From Candidatus Saccharimonadota bacterium (GTDB taxonomy: Bacteria; Patescibacteriota; Saccharimonadia; Saccharimonadales; Saccharimonadaceae), in contig JAFWHA010000016.1 in NCBI GenBank assembly GCA_017512175.1, positions 1 to 32,673 on the forward strand: DNA of 32,673 nucleotides. Direction: 5' to 3'. This document shows, piece by piece, positions 22,279 through 30,805 of the stretch. The notes beneath the pieces were generated by a model. That model was not told where the DNA came from. It saw nothing but the letters and a program-made list of their open reading frames with translations, and made no database searches. The position numbers were made by a program, and so were the translations under genes. Position 1 is the first letter of the stretch, and each line of letters begins with the position of its first letter.

Positions 22279-25200
22279 GAAAAATATAGCAAGAATAGTT
22301 TGTGGAATGGCTGCAAGTATAATGTTGGCGGTTGTCCTCGGTAGTACGATATCTGTAAAGGCAGTGGCTAATCGATCTACAAATAGCTATAATAGTGCGA
22401 TAGCTCATCAGATTGCTGCTAGGACTTTGAAACAGTGTATCGAAAATCAGATGATTACAAATAGTAAGACTCGTAGGTGGGGGGATGGCATAGTAAAAAA
22501 GAACGTTGAAAATGGAGATATTTTTGAGCAAGCGCATAATGTGGATACGGGCTCGTGGTTTGAAGTCACTATAGCAAGAGATAGTAACGGAGATGGATCG
22601 TTGGAGTGCAGTGATAATAGCTCTTCGATTGTAAGGGCATTTGCAGATCAGTTTACAGGTGGAGATGTTTCTAAAGTTCTGTGTGGAGCTAACGGTACAC
22701 CAGGTCTAGTAAAATCAGTTTCAGGTTTTTTCCAGGAAACTACGAATAGCTGTGGAAGTAATGGCCAAGATTATTTGCTGAATGAAAATGCAAGTGACTA
22801 TGTACAAAAACTGTATGAACAATGGCTTGCGGAGTCGGGAGATGCAGTCGATGCATTGGCGTGGGATGAATTAGATAAAGCGGATTTTTCTGATCAAGAA
22901 TTATATTATCTTGTATATAATGATCTAGTGACGAGCTGCGGCGTTAGTGGGATTGACTCTGGTGGTGCTAGACAGATTAATTATGTAGATGAAAATGGCA
23001 GAGGACAAACGAAATATATGAGCTCAGCCAATGCAGAGAAAGCGCGTCTTAAAACAACCTATATAGATGAGGACGTGTCTTGTAACGAACTTGCTGATAT
23101 GCTTAATGACTATGCGAAAAAGTTCTTAGATACTACGACTTCTGATCAAGGAAAGATTTGTTATGAAGAATGGGCAGGAAGAATTGGAGGCAGCTCCGAT
23201 CAGAATACGATAAGTGAGTATGAGGCGTTGCGTGAACAGGCGACGAGTAGTGGAAACTACAGCGCATTTTATGATAGTCAAAACGATAAATGCGTGGATA
23301 TTGGGAATGAAAAAGGTGCAGAGATAGAAGAGGCACAATCATTGCAAGATATTGGCGATGGAATGGCGGTGGCTGCTAATGCTACTGGCGAAGATGATGG
23401 GCCATGTTTTGATGGTGGTGTTGGTGCACTTGGATGGATTATCTGCCCAGTAGTTAAATTTATGCGACAGGGTGTAACGATAATGTATGACTATATTATT
23501 AGGCCGTTCCTGGAAATTGATGGTCAGGCATTCAAGATGGACGGACCAGCGTTTGCTGGATGGCAGATATTCCAGTCGTTTGCGAATATTGTATTCGTGA
23601 TATTCTTATTAGTGATAATATTTTCTCAAATTACTGGTGTGGGTATAGATAATTATGGCATCAAGAGGATGCTACCTAAGCTTATCGTGGCGGCGATTCT
23701 AGTAAATCTTTCTTATGTAATATGTCAACTGGCGGTGGATGCATCAAATATCGCAGGGTTTGCCGTAGATAATTTGTTCCAGGGGATGGCAAGTGATGCT
23801 ATGCAAGTTCCGGGTACGCAAATTCCAGGTGTTTCTAGCCAAGCAGTGGGTGCAACGATTATTGCTGGGACGGTAGGTATTGGTGGTGCTGCAGCGGCGA
23901 TAGCAACTGCGGAAATATGGGTGCCAGCTGCATTGCTCGCATTAATACCGGCATTAATTGGTATTATTGTGAGTATCTTGTTCGTATTCGTAATACTAGG
24001 TGCGAGACAAGCTGCGGCGGTAATTCTAGTAGTAATATCTCCGCTAGCACTGGTCATGTATATGTTACCAAACACTAAGAAACTATTCGATAGATGGCTA
24101 TCAGCGTTCAAGGCAGTATTGCTGGTATTTCCGATTTGTGGACTTCTTATGGGTGGCGGTGCGTTTGCTGGTGCATTGCTTTGGAACATATCGCAAGATT
24201 ATTTCTTAGGGCAACTACTCGCGGCGCTGATGACGGTAATTCCATTCTTCTTCATCCCTCGTATCCTTAAAGCTTCTATGAGCGCAATTGGAAATATCGG
24301 GAACATGATTTCTGGAGCGGGTAGTGCAATCGGTAGGACTCTTGGTGGGGTTGGCAAAGCTGCGACTAAGAATTCTAATTTGTATAATAACATGCAGGCA
24401 AGAAGTAATGATACGCTTGAAGCTAGAAATCGTAGACGCGAAAGGAGGAGGCTTGAAGGTATTGTTAATAGTACTAATGGGCCAGGTCTTTCTACTGAAC
24501 AGAAATTGCGTAGGGCGAAGGCTTTGACAGCGTTAGAAAAGATGGAGGATGAAGATGATTTTGCATCACGCCCGGAGCTTATTACGTCCGAGGCTGCATC
24601 TAAGCGATTTAATCGTAAAGTGGCGGCGCAACGTGCGGCTTTGGTGGCGAATGGTACTACGGGAAGAATTGGTGATAAGGGTGGATTTAAGAATGACAGC
24701 AACTCGTTAGCTTATGCGCTTTATAATGCCGCAAGTGAAGAGGATAGATATGCTGCAGTGAGCGAACTTATGGCTGGTGGACATCATGGCGAACAAGCGC
24801 TTCATGAAGTGATAGATGCACTTAGTCAAGAGGCAGCAGCAGCCGAAGCAGCCGATCCAGAGAATAAAGATAATGCTGCAAGGAAGGCGTTGGAGTCTAT
24901 TGCCAAAGCTGCGAAAAGTGATAAGAACTTTGGCGGGCTTAAGGGAGCATCCAGATCTACCTATGATTATATTAATGATATAGCAAGTGGCGATGATGCT
25001 ATGTATAAAAAAGATGGATCTCTTAGAACGATGGACGATGCGGTCAACGCAGTTAACTTTAATGGTATGTCTCAAGAAGGACTTGTTGGTACGAACACAG
25101 AGGAACTTGATCGTTACGCAGAAGCACTTAAGAGTGGTCAGCTTGATGAAACTCAAGCGGCATCTTTGGTGGCGCTTGCTTCTAGTGCTCTTGCTAATGA

Positions 25201-25678
25201 ACGTTTGCAAGGTAGAACTAAGGGTAAAGTCGGTGATGCTTTGGGTCGAATAGCCGAATTCGGTCAACACGGAAATCATGGTGGAGATAATGGTGGAACT
25301 GGAGCGGTAGTTGCAGGACATGGTGGTGATTCTGGTAGCGGAACTGTACTAAATGTCCCTCGTGGAAATAGTGGGGGAGTTAATCCTAGTGTAGTTGGTG
25401 CGGCGGCTGCTGGAGGAAGTGGTGCTCGTAGTACTGGTAGTACCACTACTGGAGCGGTAGTGCGTGGAAGGAGTAATGTGGCGAGTAGTAACTCTCAATC
25501 TTCTAGGACACGTATGCCGAATGCTAGCGAAGTAGTGCGTGGAGGAAGTAATGTGGCGAGTAGTAGCTCCCAATCTTCTAGGACGCGCATGCCGAATGCT
25601 AGCGAAATTGATACTACCCAGAGTGGACAAGATCAGTTTGCTGACTATAATGATGGCAGAGGAAGGGATAGAACATAA
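22268..25678 (+). CDS. VirB6/TrbL-like polytopic membrane protein (type IV secretion-like)
   Basis: 1136 aa. A signal peptide (MNSRKNIARIVCGMAAS...) spans ~1-34. An extracytoplasmic domain (~35-390) contains several Cys. A membrane core (~390-665) has about eight helices, including IVFVIFLLVIIFSQITGVGI, AAVILVVISPLALVMYMLP and FFFIPRILKASMSAIGNIG. This resembles VirB6/TrbL channel components of type IV secretion as seen in Saccharibacteria-type genomes; that comparison is from memory of the family pattern. The C-terminal ~460 residues are charged and low complexity, with a tandem 25-residue repeat near the end and a Gly/Ser/Thr-rich tail. It overlaps the preceding gene by 11 nt and is convergent with folD. 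Other T4SS genes (VirB4, VirD4) are not in the window. Confidence 0.7.
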   Translation: MNSRKNIARIVCGMAASIMLAVVLGSTISVKAVANRSTNSYNSAIAHQIAARTLKQCIENQMITNSKTRRWGDGIVKKNVENGDIFEQAHNVDTGSWFEVTIARDSNGDGSLECSDNSSSIVRAFADQFTGGDVSKVLCGANGTPGLVKSVSGFFQETTNSCGSNGQDYLLNENASDYVQKLYEQWLAESGDAVDALAWDELDKADFSDQELYYLVYNDLVTSCGVSGIDSGGARQINYVDENGRGQTKYMSSANAEKARLKTTYIDEDVSCNELADMLNDYAKKFLDTTTSDQGKICYEEWAGRIGGSSDQNTISEYEALREQATSSGNYSAFYDSQNDKCVDIGNEKGAEIEEAQSLQDIGDGMAVAANATGEDDGPCFDGGVGALGWIICPVVKFMRQGVTIMYDYIIRPFLEIDGQAFKMDGPAFAGWQIFQSFANIVFVIFLLVIIFSQITGVGIDNYGIKRMLPKLIVAAILVNLSYVICQLAVDASNIAGFAVDNLFQGMASDAMQVPGTQIPGVSSQAVGATIIAGTVGIGGAAAAIATAEIWVPAALLALIPALIGIIVSILFVFVILGARQAAAVILVVISPLALVMYMLPNTKKLFDRWLSAFKAVLLVFPICGLLMGGGAFAGALLWNISQDYFLGQLLAALMTVIPFFFIPRILKASMSAIGNIGNMISGAGSAIGRTLGGVGKAATKNSNLYNNMQARSNDTLEARNRRRERRRLEGIVNSTNGPGLSTEQKLRRAKALTALEKMEDEDDFASRPELITSEAASKRFNRKVAAQRAALVANGTTGRIGDKGGFKNDSNSLAYALYNAASEEDRYAAVSELMAGGHHGEQALHEVIDALSQEAAAAEAADPENKDNAARKALESIAKAAKSDKNFGGLKGASRSTYDYINDIASGDDAMYKKDGSLRTMDDAVNAVNFNGMSQEGLVGTNTEELDRYAEALKSGQLDETQAASLVALASSALANERLQGRTKGKVGDALGRIAEFGQHGNHGGDNGGTGAVVAGHGGDSGSGTVLNVPRGNSGGVNPSVVGAAAAGGSGARSTGSTTTGAVVRGRSNVASSNSQSSRTRMPNASEVVRGGSNVASSSSQSSRTRMPNASEIDTTQSGQDQFADYNDGRGRDRT
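25457..25606 (+). repeat. 75-bp tandem repeat (25 aa x 2)
   Basis: Two consecutive in-frame units begin VVRGRSNVASSNSQSSRTR and VVRGGSNVASSSSQSSRTR; both continue with MPNASE. They lie in the C-terminal tail of the VirB6-like protein. The nucleotide copies are ~90% identical, so the duplication is recent. Confidence 0.9.
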
Positions 25679-25748
25679 TATTAAACTAGATGATATTGAA
25701 GTTGTCTATCAAAGATCTAATTGTCGAGTATCTATGACTGGCCTCTGG

Positions 25749-26579
25749 TTATTTAGTGGTAGCATGAATTACGTTATCAAATAGCGCAGTGATAGTAAGC
25801 GGACCGACACCACCAATTTTTGGTGTAATAGCTGTAAGGTCATTGCGATTTCTTACGGACTCATCTATATCGCCGACTAGCACGCCATTTTCGCTAGCAG
25901 TGCCAGCATCTACAACGATAGCACCCGGTTTTAACATGGAATTTGTAATCAAGTGAGGAACGCCAGTTGCTGAAATTATAACGTCAAAATTTGTAAGCCG
26001 AGTGAGATCGCTATTATGACGGAAAACTTCGGTATTGATGTTGGAATTATCGAAGATCCTTTTAAGAGGTTTTCCAACTAATTTGCCGTAGCCGACTAGG
26101 GCGACTTTCTTGCCGTCTAATTCGATTCCATACCCAGATAAAAGCCATGTGATAGCAGTGGCAGTGGCGCTTTCAAATTTGCGCTTAATATCTACTGTAG
26201 TCTGGTTTAGTCCGTCCACATCTTTTGTTGGGGAAATTGTATTAACTAAATCATCAGTAAGATTTTTATCTGTAATCGGAAGTTGTATAATAATTCCGGA
26301 AATAGTGTTGTCGTCATTTGCAGACTGGACTATTTTTTTAGCGGCAGCTAGGCTTTCTGAGTCTTTGACTGGATTAATTTTTTGGTCAATAACGTCTATA
26401 TTAATATCTTTACCATATTGTTTTTTAAGATTGACATATTTTATTATTACTGGGTTGTCACTGTCGCGAATAATCATGAGCTTCGGATATTTTTTCTGCG
26501 AACGAAGACTTCGCACTTCGTGCGCTTGACGCTCTTTGATATAGCTTGCAAGTTCTTTTCCGTTTAAGATTTTTGTCAT
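25749..26579 (-). CDS. folD: Methylenetetrahydrofolate dehydrogenase/cyclohydrolase
   Basis: 276 aa, typical FolD length. The bifunctional enzyme interconverts 5,10-methylene-THF, methenyl-THF and 10-formyl-THF with NADP. Seen: the YxxxK motif (Y48, K52) in KYVNLKK, GIIIQLPITDKN, KDVDGLNQTTV, a Rossmann loop VGYGKLVGKPL (family VGRSxIVGKP), ISATGVPHLI, and the terminal GGVGPLTITALFDN. The nucleotide loop differs slightly from consensus (GYGKL in place of GRSNI), but the catalytic residues are kept. A usable SD (AAGGAC) precedes the ATG at 26579. It lies 17 nt downstream of murB on the same strand and is probably in its operon. Cytosolic. Confidence 0.95.
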   Translation of the reverse strand: MTKILNGKELASYIKERQAHEVRSLRSQKKYPKLMIIRDSDNPVIIKYVNLKKQYGKDINIDVIDQKINPVKDSESLAAAKKIVQSANDDNTISGIIIQLPITDKNLTDDLVNTISPTKDVDGLNQTTVDIKRKFESATATAITWLLSGYGIELDGKKVALVGYGKLVGKPLKRIFDNSNINTEVFRHNSDLTRLTNFDVIISATGVPHLITNSMLKPGAIVVDAGTASENGVLVGDIDESVRNRNDLTAITPKIGGVGPLTITALFDNVIHATTK

Positions 26580-26596
26580 TTTGAAAGTCCTTTTTG

Positions 26597-27628
26597 TTAC
26601 GGCTCGTTATTAATTTCTACGGGCTCTTGTTCGAGAAAATATCCATATTTTTCTTGAACTTTTTGACGAATTTCTTTGCGGGCTAAGTCTAAATCTGAGT
26701 ATGATTTAGCGTTTTCGTTAATTAAAATTAGAGCAGCTTTGTCTGAAATTTTAAAACCGTGAAGTCTAGCGCCTTTTAATCCGACTGCTTCGATAAGATA
26801 TCCGGAATTTATCATTTTCTTGCCATTCGGTTTTTCCCAAACTTTAATACCGTGAGCTTTTGCATCTGCAGCTTCAACATCTGTTAAGAAAATGTTCTTG
26901 AAAAAACTACCAGCGCTAGCTTCCGTTTCGGGATCTGGTAATTTTTCTGCGCGAATAGTGGAGACGATTTTGCGAAGATTTTTGGGAGAGAAATCAGTTT
27001 CTTGATGATCGTCAATATATTTTTGAAGAGAATTATAAAAAGGTGGTTTTAGGAATTCATCATTTTCCAATACGATAGTAACTGCAACAATGAAATATCT
27101 GCCTGCGTCTTTCCCAGTATTAAAAATAGTGGAACGATACGACATTTTCATGTCTTCTATGCCAATTACTACGAGCTCGTGAGCTTCGCGGTCGTAAGCT
27201 TCTACACTTTCTAACACTTGGGAAATTTCTTGACCGTAAGCACCGATATTTTGGACTGGTGCAGCGCCGACTGTTCCTGGTATTTTACTCAAATTTTCTA
27301 TACCAGAATATCCGCGTTCGCAGGTAAACTCTACTAGGTCGTCCCACTTTTCTCCGCCCATTGCTCTTATAACTACTTCATCGGATGTTTCGGAGATAAC
27401 CTCGATGCCTTTAATTTTGTTTAGTAAAATTATGCCATTAAATCCGTCATCTTTGCCAATAGTATTAGCTCCACCGCCCATAATCCAGGTAGGAAGTTTC
27501 TTTTCGGCGGCGAATTTATAAGCATCTTTTATGTCATTTAAAGTTTCTATTTCTATGACATAGCGGGCTTTTCCGCCAAGCTTCATGGTGGTTAAACTAG
27601 AAATTGGAACGTTCTCTCGGATAATCAT
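26597..27628 (-). CDS. murB: UDP-N-acetylenolpyruvoylglucosamine reductase (type I)
   Basis: 343 aa. The FAD enzyme uses NADPH to reduce UDP-GlcNAc-enolpyruvate to UDP-MurNAc in peptidoglycan synthesis. Seen: a flavin-binding GGGANTIG (family GGGSNLL), SGIENLSKIPGTVGAAPVQN followed by IGAYGQEI (type I signature), YRSTIFN with its arginine, SAGSFFKN with the active-site serine, IEAVGLKG, and a C-terminal YFLEQEPVEI holding the catalytic glutamate of type I enzymes. It is complete and cytosolic. The start at 27628 is set by TATAAT 6 nt upstream, without SD. It heads the murB-folD unit. The second element of peptidoglycan synthesis in this window, with the PBP at 5217-7931. Confidence 0.96.
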   Translation of the reverse strand: MIIRENVPISSLTTMKLGGKARYVIEIETLNDIKDAYKFAAEKKLPTWIMGGGANTIGKDDGFNGIILLNKIKGIEVISETSDEVVIRAMGGEKWDDLVEFTCERGYSGIENLSKIPGTVGAAPVQNIGAYGQEISQVLESVEAYDREAHELVVIGIEDMKMSYRSTIFNTGKDAGRYFIVAVTIVLENDEFLKPPFYNSLQKYIDDHQETDFSPKNLRKIVSTIRAEKLPDPETEASAGSFFKNIFLTDVEAADAKAHGIKVWEKPNGKKMINSGYLIEAVGLKGARLHGFKISDKAALILINENAKSYSDLDLARKEIRQKVQEKYGYFLEQEPVEINNEP

Positions 27629-27634
27629 AATATA

Positions 27635-27640
27635 ATTATA
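27635..27640 (-). promoter_or_regulatory. -10 box, leaderless type (murB)
   Basis: On the minus strand TATAAT ends 6 nt before the murB ATG at 27628. Confidence 0.65.
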
Positions 27641-27718
27641 ACATATTTTAGTGATGATTCTATTAGCTGAGGTTATTGATAATCTGATAGAGGATGCTTA
27701 ATAAATTTGGAGTTCTAG

Positions 27719-28471
27719 CTAAATAGAAATGTTTTTTGGATTGAAATGTCCATTATTTTTTGATGATTCAATTACTTTTCTAACGTTTTGATTCGTAGGG
27801 GAAATGTTATTCTTTTTTAGTTTTCTGCCGATTTCTCGTCCGACCATAGATTCTTCTTCAGAGAATACACATCCGCAGTATTTTTGCATGTAGAGGCCTA
27901 TGGCTCTGGACTCGTCTTGACCTTCTTGCCACCCCTCTCTAAAATCACGATATAAAAAGTCAATTTGATATTCGCGAGATAGATGTTCCATCAAATCTTT
28001 GATAATGTCGTGTTGTTGATAAATACTATACAAAAGCGTAGTGGAAACAGTGTCAAAACTATGCTCCTTGGCATATTCAAATAATTTGCGAAGCCTTTTA
28101 GGATAACAATAATTTTGGCAGCGGCTAAGCATTAGTTGCCTAAAGCCGTTAGGATCTGGTGGAGTTTGGTTTAAGTTCAGATTTGGCTTTGGGTTTTGGT
28201 CTGGATTTGAATTGCTATCGGTGGAGCTGTTTGGAGCAGTACTTAGTAGCTCGCAAACGAATTCGTCTAGGCCGTAGTTGTCTTCAAGAATTAGATCCAC
28301 TTCTTTTAATTTGGCATATTCTTTTAGACAATCTCTACGAGCTTTATACTCGGAGTAAGGATGAATATTAGGGTTGTACCAAAAAAGAGTAGGAGCAATT
28401 TTTTCTTGACGAAGAGATTTGATGCAATAAACACTGCATGGTGCGCAACAGGTATGGAGTAGAAGATTCAT
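27719..28471 (-). CDS. queH: Epoxyqueuosine reductase QueH
   Basis: 250 aa. QueH (DUF208) catalyses the last step of queuosine formation in tRNAs with GUN anticodons and binds metal/Fe-S through conserved cysteines. Seen: HTCCAPC (C8, C9, C12), WYNPNIHPYSEYKARR, RCQNYCYPKRL (C118, C122), TTLLYSIYQQHD, YRDFREGW, and YCGCVFS (C199, C201). All motif cysteines are present. Residues ~78-109 are an Asn/Pro-rich low-complexity insertion at a place that is normally a short loop. The C-terminal ~35 residues are a basic/Asn-rich extension. The start is fixed by TATAAT 6 nt upstream. It is divergent from the DUF2130 gene. No other queuosine genes are seen, so it may act on a salvaged or partly made precursor. 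Confidence 0.93.
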   Translation of the reverse strand: MNLLLHTCCAPCSVYCIKSLRQEKIAPTLFWYNPNIHPYSEYKARRDCLKEYAKLKEVDLILEDNYGLDEFVCELLSTAPNSSTDSNSNPDQNPKPNLNLNQTPPDPNGFRQLMLSRCQNYCYPKRLRKLFEYAKEHSFDTVSTTLLYSIYQQHDIIKDLMEHLSREYQIDFLYRDFREGWQEGQDESRAIGLYMQKYCGCVFSEEESMVGREIGRKLKKNNISPTNQNVRKVIESSKNNGHFNPKNISI

Positions 28472-28477
28472 GGGGAT

Positions 28478-28483
28478 ATTATA
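28478..28483 (-). promoter_or_regulatory. -10 box, leaderless type (queH)
   Basis: On the minus strand TATAAT ends 6 nt before the queH ATG at 28471. Confidence 0.65.
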
Positions 28484-28520
28484 GCATTTTTTCTAGTATT
28501 TTAAAGTGAGCCAAGAATGT

Positions 28521-28526
28521 TATAAT
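28521..28526 (+). promoter_or_regulatory. -10 box of the DUF2130 gene (very short leader with SD)
   Basis: TATAAT at 28521-28526 predicts a start near 28533. That leaves a ~12-nt leader in which the SD AAAGGAG (28532-28538) begins at or next to the 5' end of the mRNA. Confidence 0.6.
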
Positions 28527-28544
28527 TAAACAAAGGAGACTAAT

Positions 28545-29855
28545 ATGAGTGAAATAAAATGCCCAAATTGCGGAAAGACTTTTCAGGTAGATGAATCGAG
28601 TTATGCAGTGATTCTCTCGCAAGTTAGAAGCAAAGAATTTGAGAAAGATGTACATGAAAAATTAGAACAAGTTAGTCGAGAATATCAGAGCGAATTAAAA
28701 TTGGCGATGGAAAAACTTGAGCAAGCTAAACGTGACCGAGAAAATGAGGTTAAATTAGCTGAAGAAAAAATTAGGAATGAAATGCAGAAGGCATTAGCAG
28801 AGAAAGATTCTGAAATTGGCAAACTGAGACTATCGAATTCTGAAGAAATAGCTAGCTTAAAGTCGCTATTAAAGAATGCCGACGTGGAAAAATCATTGGC
28901 TGTTTCTGAAGCTCTGGCTAAAGTTGAGAAAGAGCGTGACCAGCTCAAAAACGATTTGAAAAATAAAGATACAGAGAGTAAGCTTCATGAACAAACGCTG
29001 AAAGAAAAATACGAAGGAGCTTTGCAGCTTAAGGATGAGAAGATTGAGCAGCTAAAAGATCTAAAAACAAAGCTTAGCACTAAGATGGTCGGCGAAACTT
29101 TGGAGCAACATTGCGAGATAGAATTTAATAAATTGCGTGCAACTGGATTTCAGAATGCTTATTTTGAAAAAGACAATGAAGTTTCGGCTAGCGGGAGCAA
29201 AGGAGATTTCATCTTTCGTGAGAAAGATGAGAATGGTACGGAAATTATATCTATCATGTTTGAAATGAAAAATGAGAATGAAACTACTGCTACGAAACAT
29301 AAGAATGAAGATTTTTTGAAGGAGCTTGATAAAGATAGACGAGAAAAGAATTGCGAATATGCTGTACTTGTGACGATGTTGGAGGCCGACAATGAGCTAT
29401 ATAACACAGGTATAGTCGATGTTTCATATAAATATCCAAAAATGTATGTGATCCGTCCGCAATTTTTCATTCCGATTATTACACTTCTTAGGAATGCGGC
29501 ATTAAATTCTATGAAGTATAAGAACGAATTGATTGCGATGAGGAATCAAGATATTGATGTAACGAATTTTGAAAAAGATATGAATGATTGGAAGGCTTCT
29601 TGGCTTAGCACGATGAAGAATGCCGGCAAGAAACATTTGGAAGCGATCGAGCAAATTAATAAGGCGATTAAAGATTTGGAAAAGACACGAGACGCTTTAA
29701 TATTATCTGATAAACATCTTGATGCGGCGGAGAATAAGTTAGATAATTTGACAATTAAAAAATTAACAAAGGGAAATACTACTATGGCAAAGAAGTTTGA
29801 TGAAGCGAAAAGGGGAGGTGGTGAGAATAATGAGAGCAATGAGGATAGAGGCTAG
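28545..29855 (+). CDS. DUF2130 protein: zinc ribbon, coiled coil, nuclease-like domain
   Basis: 436 aa. The N-terminus has CPNCGKTF (C6, C9), half of a zinc-ribbon-like motif. Residues ~28-195 are a long heptad-rich coiled coil (Glu/Lys/Leu). A domain at ~200-345 follows, with KGDFIF (D221) and FEMKNE (E240, K242): a D...ExK arrangement as in PD-(D/E)xK nucleases. DHRREKNC-like sequence (KDRREKNCEYAVLVTMLE) follows. This is the DUF2130 family; its biochemical role is unsettled, and nuclease activity is inferred from the motif only. A second helical region (~350-415) ends in a Lys/Gly/Glu-rich tail. Cytosolic. It is followed 37 nt later by the DUF362 gene, probably co-transcribed. Confidence 0.88.
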   Translation: MSEIKCPNCGKTFQVDESSYAVILSQVRSKEFEKDVHEKLEQVSREYQSELKLAMEKLEQAKRDRENEVKLAEEKIRNEMQKALAEKDSEIGKLRLSNSEEIASLKSLLKNADVEKSLAVSEALAKVEKERDQLKNDLKNKDTESKLHEQTLKEKYEGALQLKDEKIEQLKDLKTKLSTKMVGETLEQHCEIEFNKLRATGFQNAYFEKDNEVSASGSKGDFIFREKDENGTEIISIMFEMKNENETTATKHKNEDFLKELDKDRREKNCEYAVLVTMLEADNELYNTGIVDVSYKYPKMYVIRPQFFIPIITLLRNAALNSMKYKNELIAMRNQDIDVTNFEKDMNDWKASWLSTMKNAGKKHLEAIEQINKAIKDLEKTRDALILSDKHLDAAENKLDNLTIKKLTKGNTTMAKKFDEAKRGGGENNESNEDRG

Positions 29856-29892
29856 GAAATTAAGTGTAAATAAGTAATAAAAAGGAGGAAAA

Positions 29893-30789
29893 ATGAGCAA
29901 AGTATTTTTTACAAAGGAGATAACGCCAGAGGGGCTGCAGAAGATTTATGATGCACTCGGTGTAAAACTTAAAGGGAGAATCGGTATTAAAGTTTCCACT
30001 GGTGAAAAAGGTGCTAAGAACTATCTTAAAGCAGATTTGATTGGACCATTCGTCAAAGGGTTAAATGGAACAATTATTGAGTGCAATACTGCGTATGCGG
30101 GTGCTAGAAATTTTGCAGATGAGCATCTCAAGATAGCTAAAGAGCATGGTTTTACTAGTTTTGCAGATGTTGACATCATGGATGCCGAAGATGAAAAGAA
30201 AATTCCAGTAAAACAGGGCAAGCATCTGGAATATGATATTATTGGAAAAAATTTTGATAATTATGATTCTTATATTAACCTTGCACACGCTAAAGGTCAT
30301 ATGATGGGCGGATTTGGGGCAAATCTTAAAAATCAAAGCATTGGCTTTGCATCTAGGAATGGGAAAGCTTACATCCATTCTTGTGGACATACTGAGGATC
30401 CGGATGATTGTTGGCGAGATAAGCATGAACAAATCGATTTTATTGAAAGTATGGCGGAGGCGGCTACTGCAGTTGCTGATTATATTGCAGATGAGGGGAA
30501 ACAAATTGTATATATTACAGTAATGAATGCGATTTCGACTTCGTGCGATTGTGATGCTAATCAAGATGATCCAGTGATGCCAGACCTTGGGATTGTAGGA
30601 AGTCTTGATCCAGTGGCGAACGATCAGGCGTTCATTGATCTTGTTTGGAAGTATGCTGAAGAGCATCCTGAGCATGAAGGAGTTAAGGCGCTTCAGGAGC
30701 GTATAGACTCTCGTCTTGGTCGTGAGATTTTGCCGTATGCCGAATCATTAGGCTTAGGAAAATGTGAATACGAGCTAATTGAGATTTAG
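29893..30789 (+). CDS. DUF362 domain protein
   Basis: 298 aa. Matches the DUF362 family: KVFFTKEITPEGLQKIY, GRIGIKVSTGEKG, a GTIIECNTAYAGAR motif, the central LAHAKGHMMGGFGANLKNQS (family KxHxxxGxxGxxKN), and MNAISTSCDCDANQDDP with MPDLGIVGSLDPVANDQA. Many members carry a C-terminal or internal 4Fe-4S ferredoxin segment (CxxCxxC). None is seen here; the cysteines are isolated (SCDCD, SCGH and DDCW). A redox or metal role is therefore uncertain. The SD AAAGGAGG precedes the ATG by a usual distance. Cytosolic, with no signal peptide. It lies between the DUF2130 gene and an unknown gene that has its own promoter. Confidence 0.9.
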   Translation: MSKVFFTKEITPEGLQKIYDALGVKLKGRIGIKVSTGEKGAKNYLKADLIGPFVKGLNGTIIECNTAYAGARNFADEHLKIAKEHGFTSFADVDIMDAEDEKKIPVKQGKHLEYDIIGKNFDNYDSYINLAHAKGHMMGGFGANLKNQSIGFASRNGKAYIHSCGHTEDPDDCWRDKHEQIDFIESMAEAATAVADYIADEGKQIVYITVMNAISTSCDCDANQDDPVMPDLGIVGSLDPVANDQAFIDLVWKYAEEHPEHEGVKALQERIDSRLGREILPYAESLGLGKCEYELIEI

Positions 30790-30792
30790 TGT

Positions 30793-30798
30793 TATAAT
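30793..30798 (+). promoter_or_regulatory. -10 box, leaderless type
   Basis: TATAAT ends 7 nt before the ATG at 30806. It excludes an in-frame codon at 30779, which lies upstream of the box and inside the DUF362 gene. Confidence 0.65.
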
Positions 30799-30805
30799 AA
30801 TAGGC

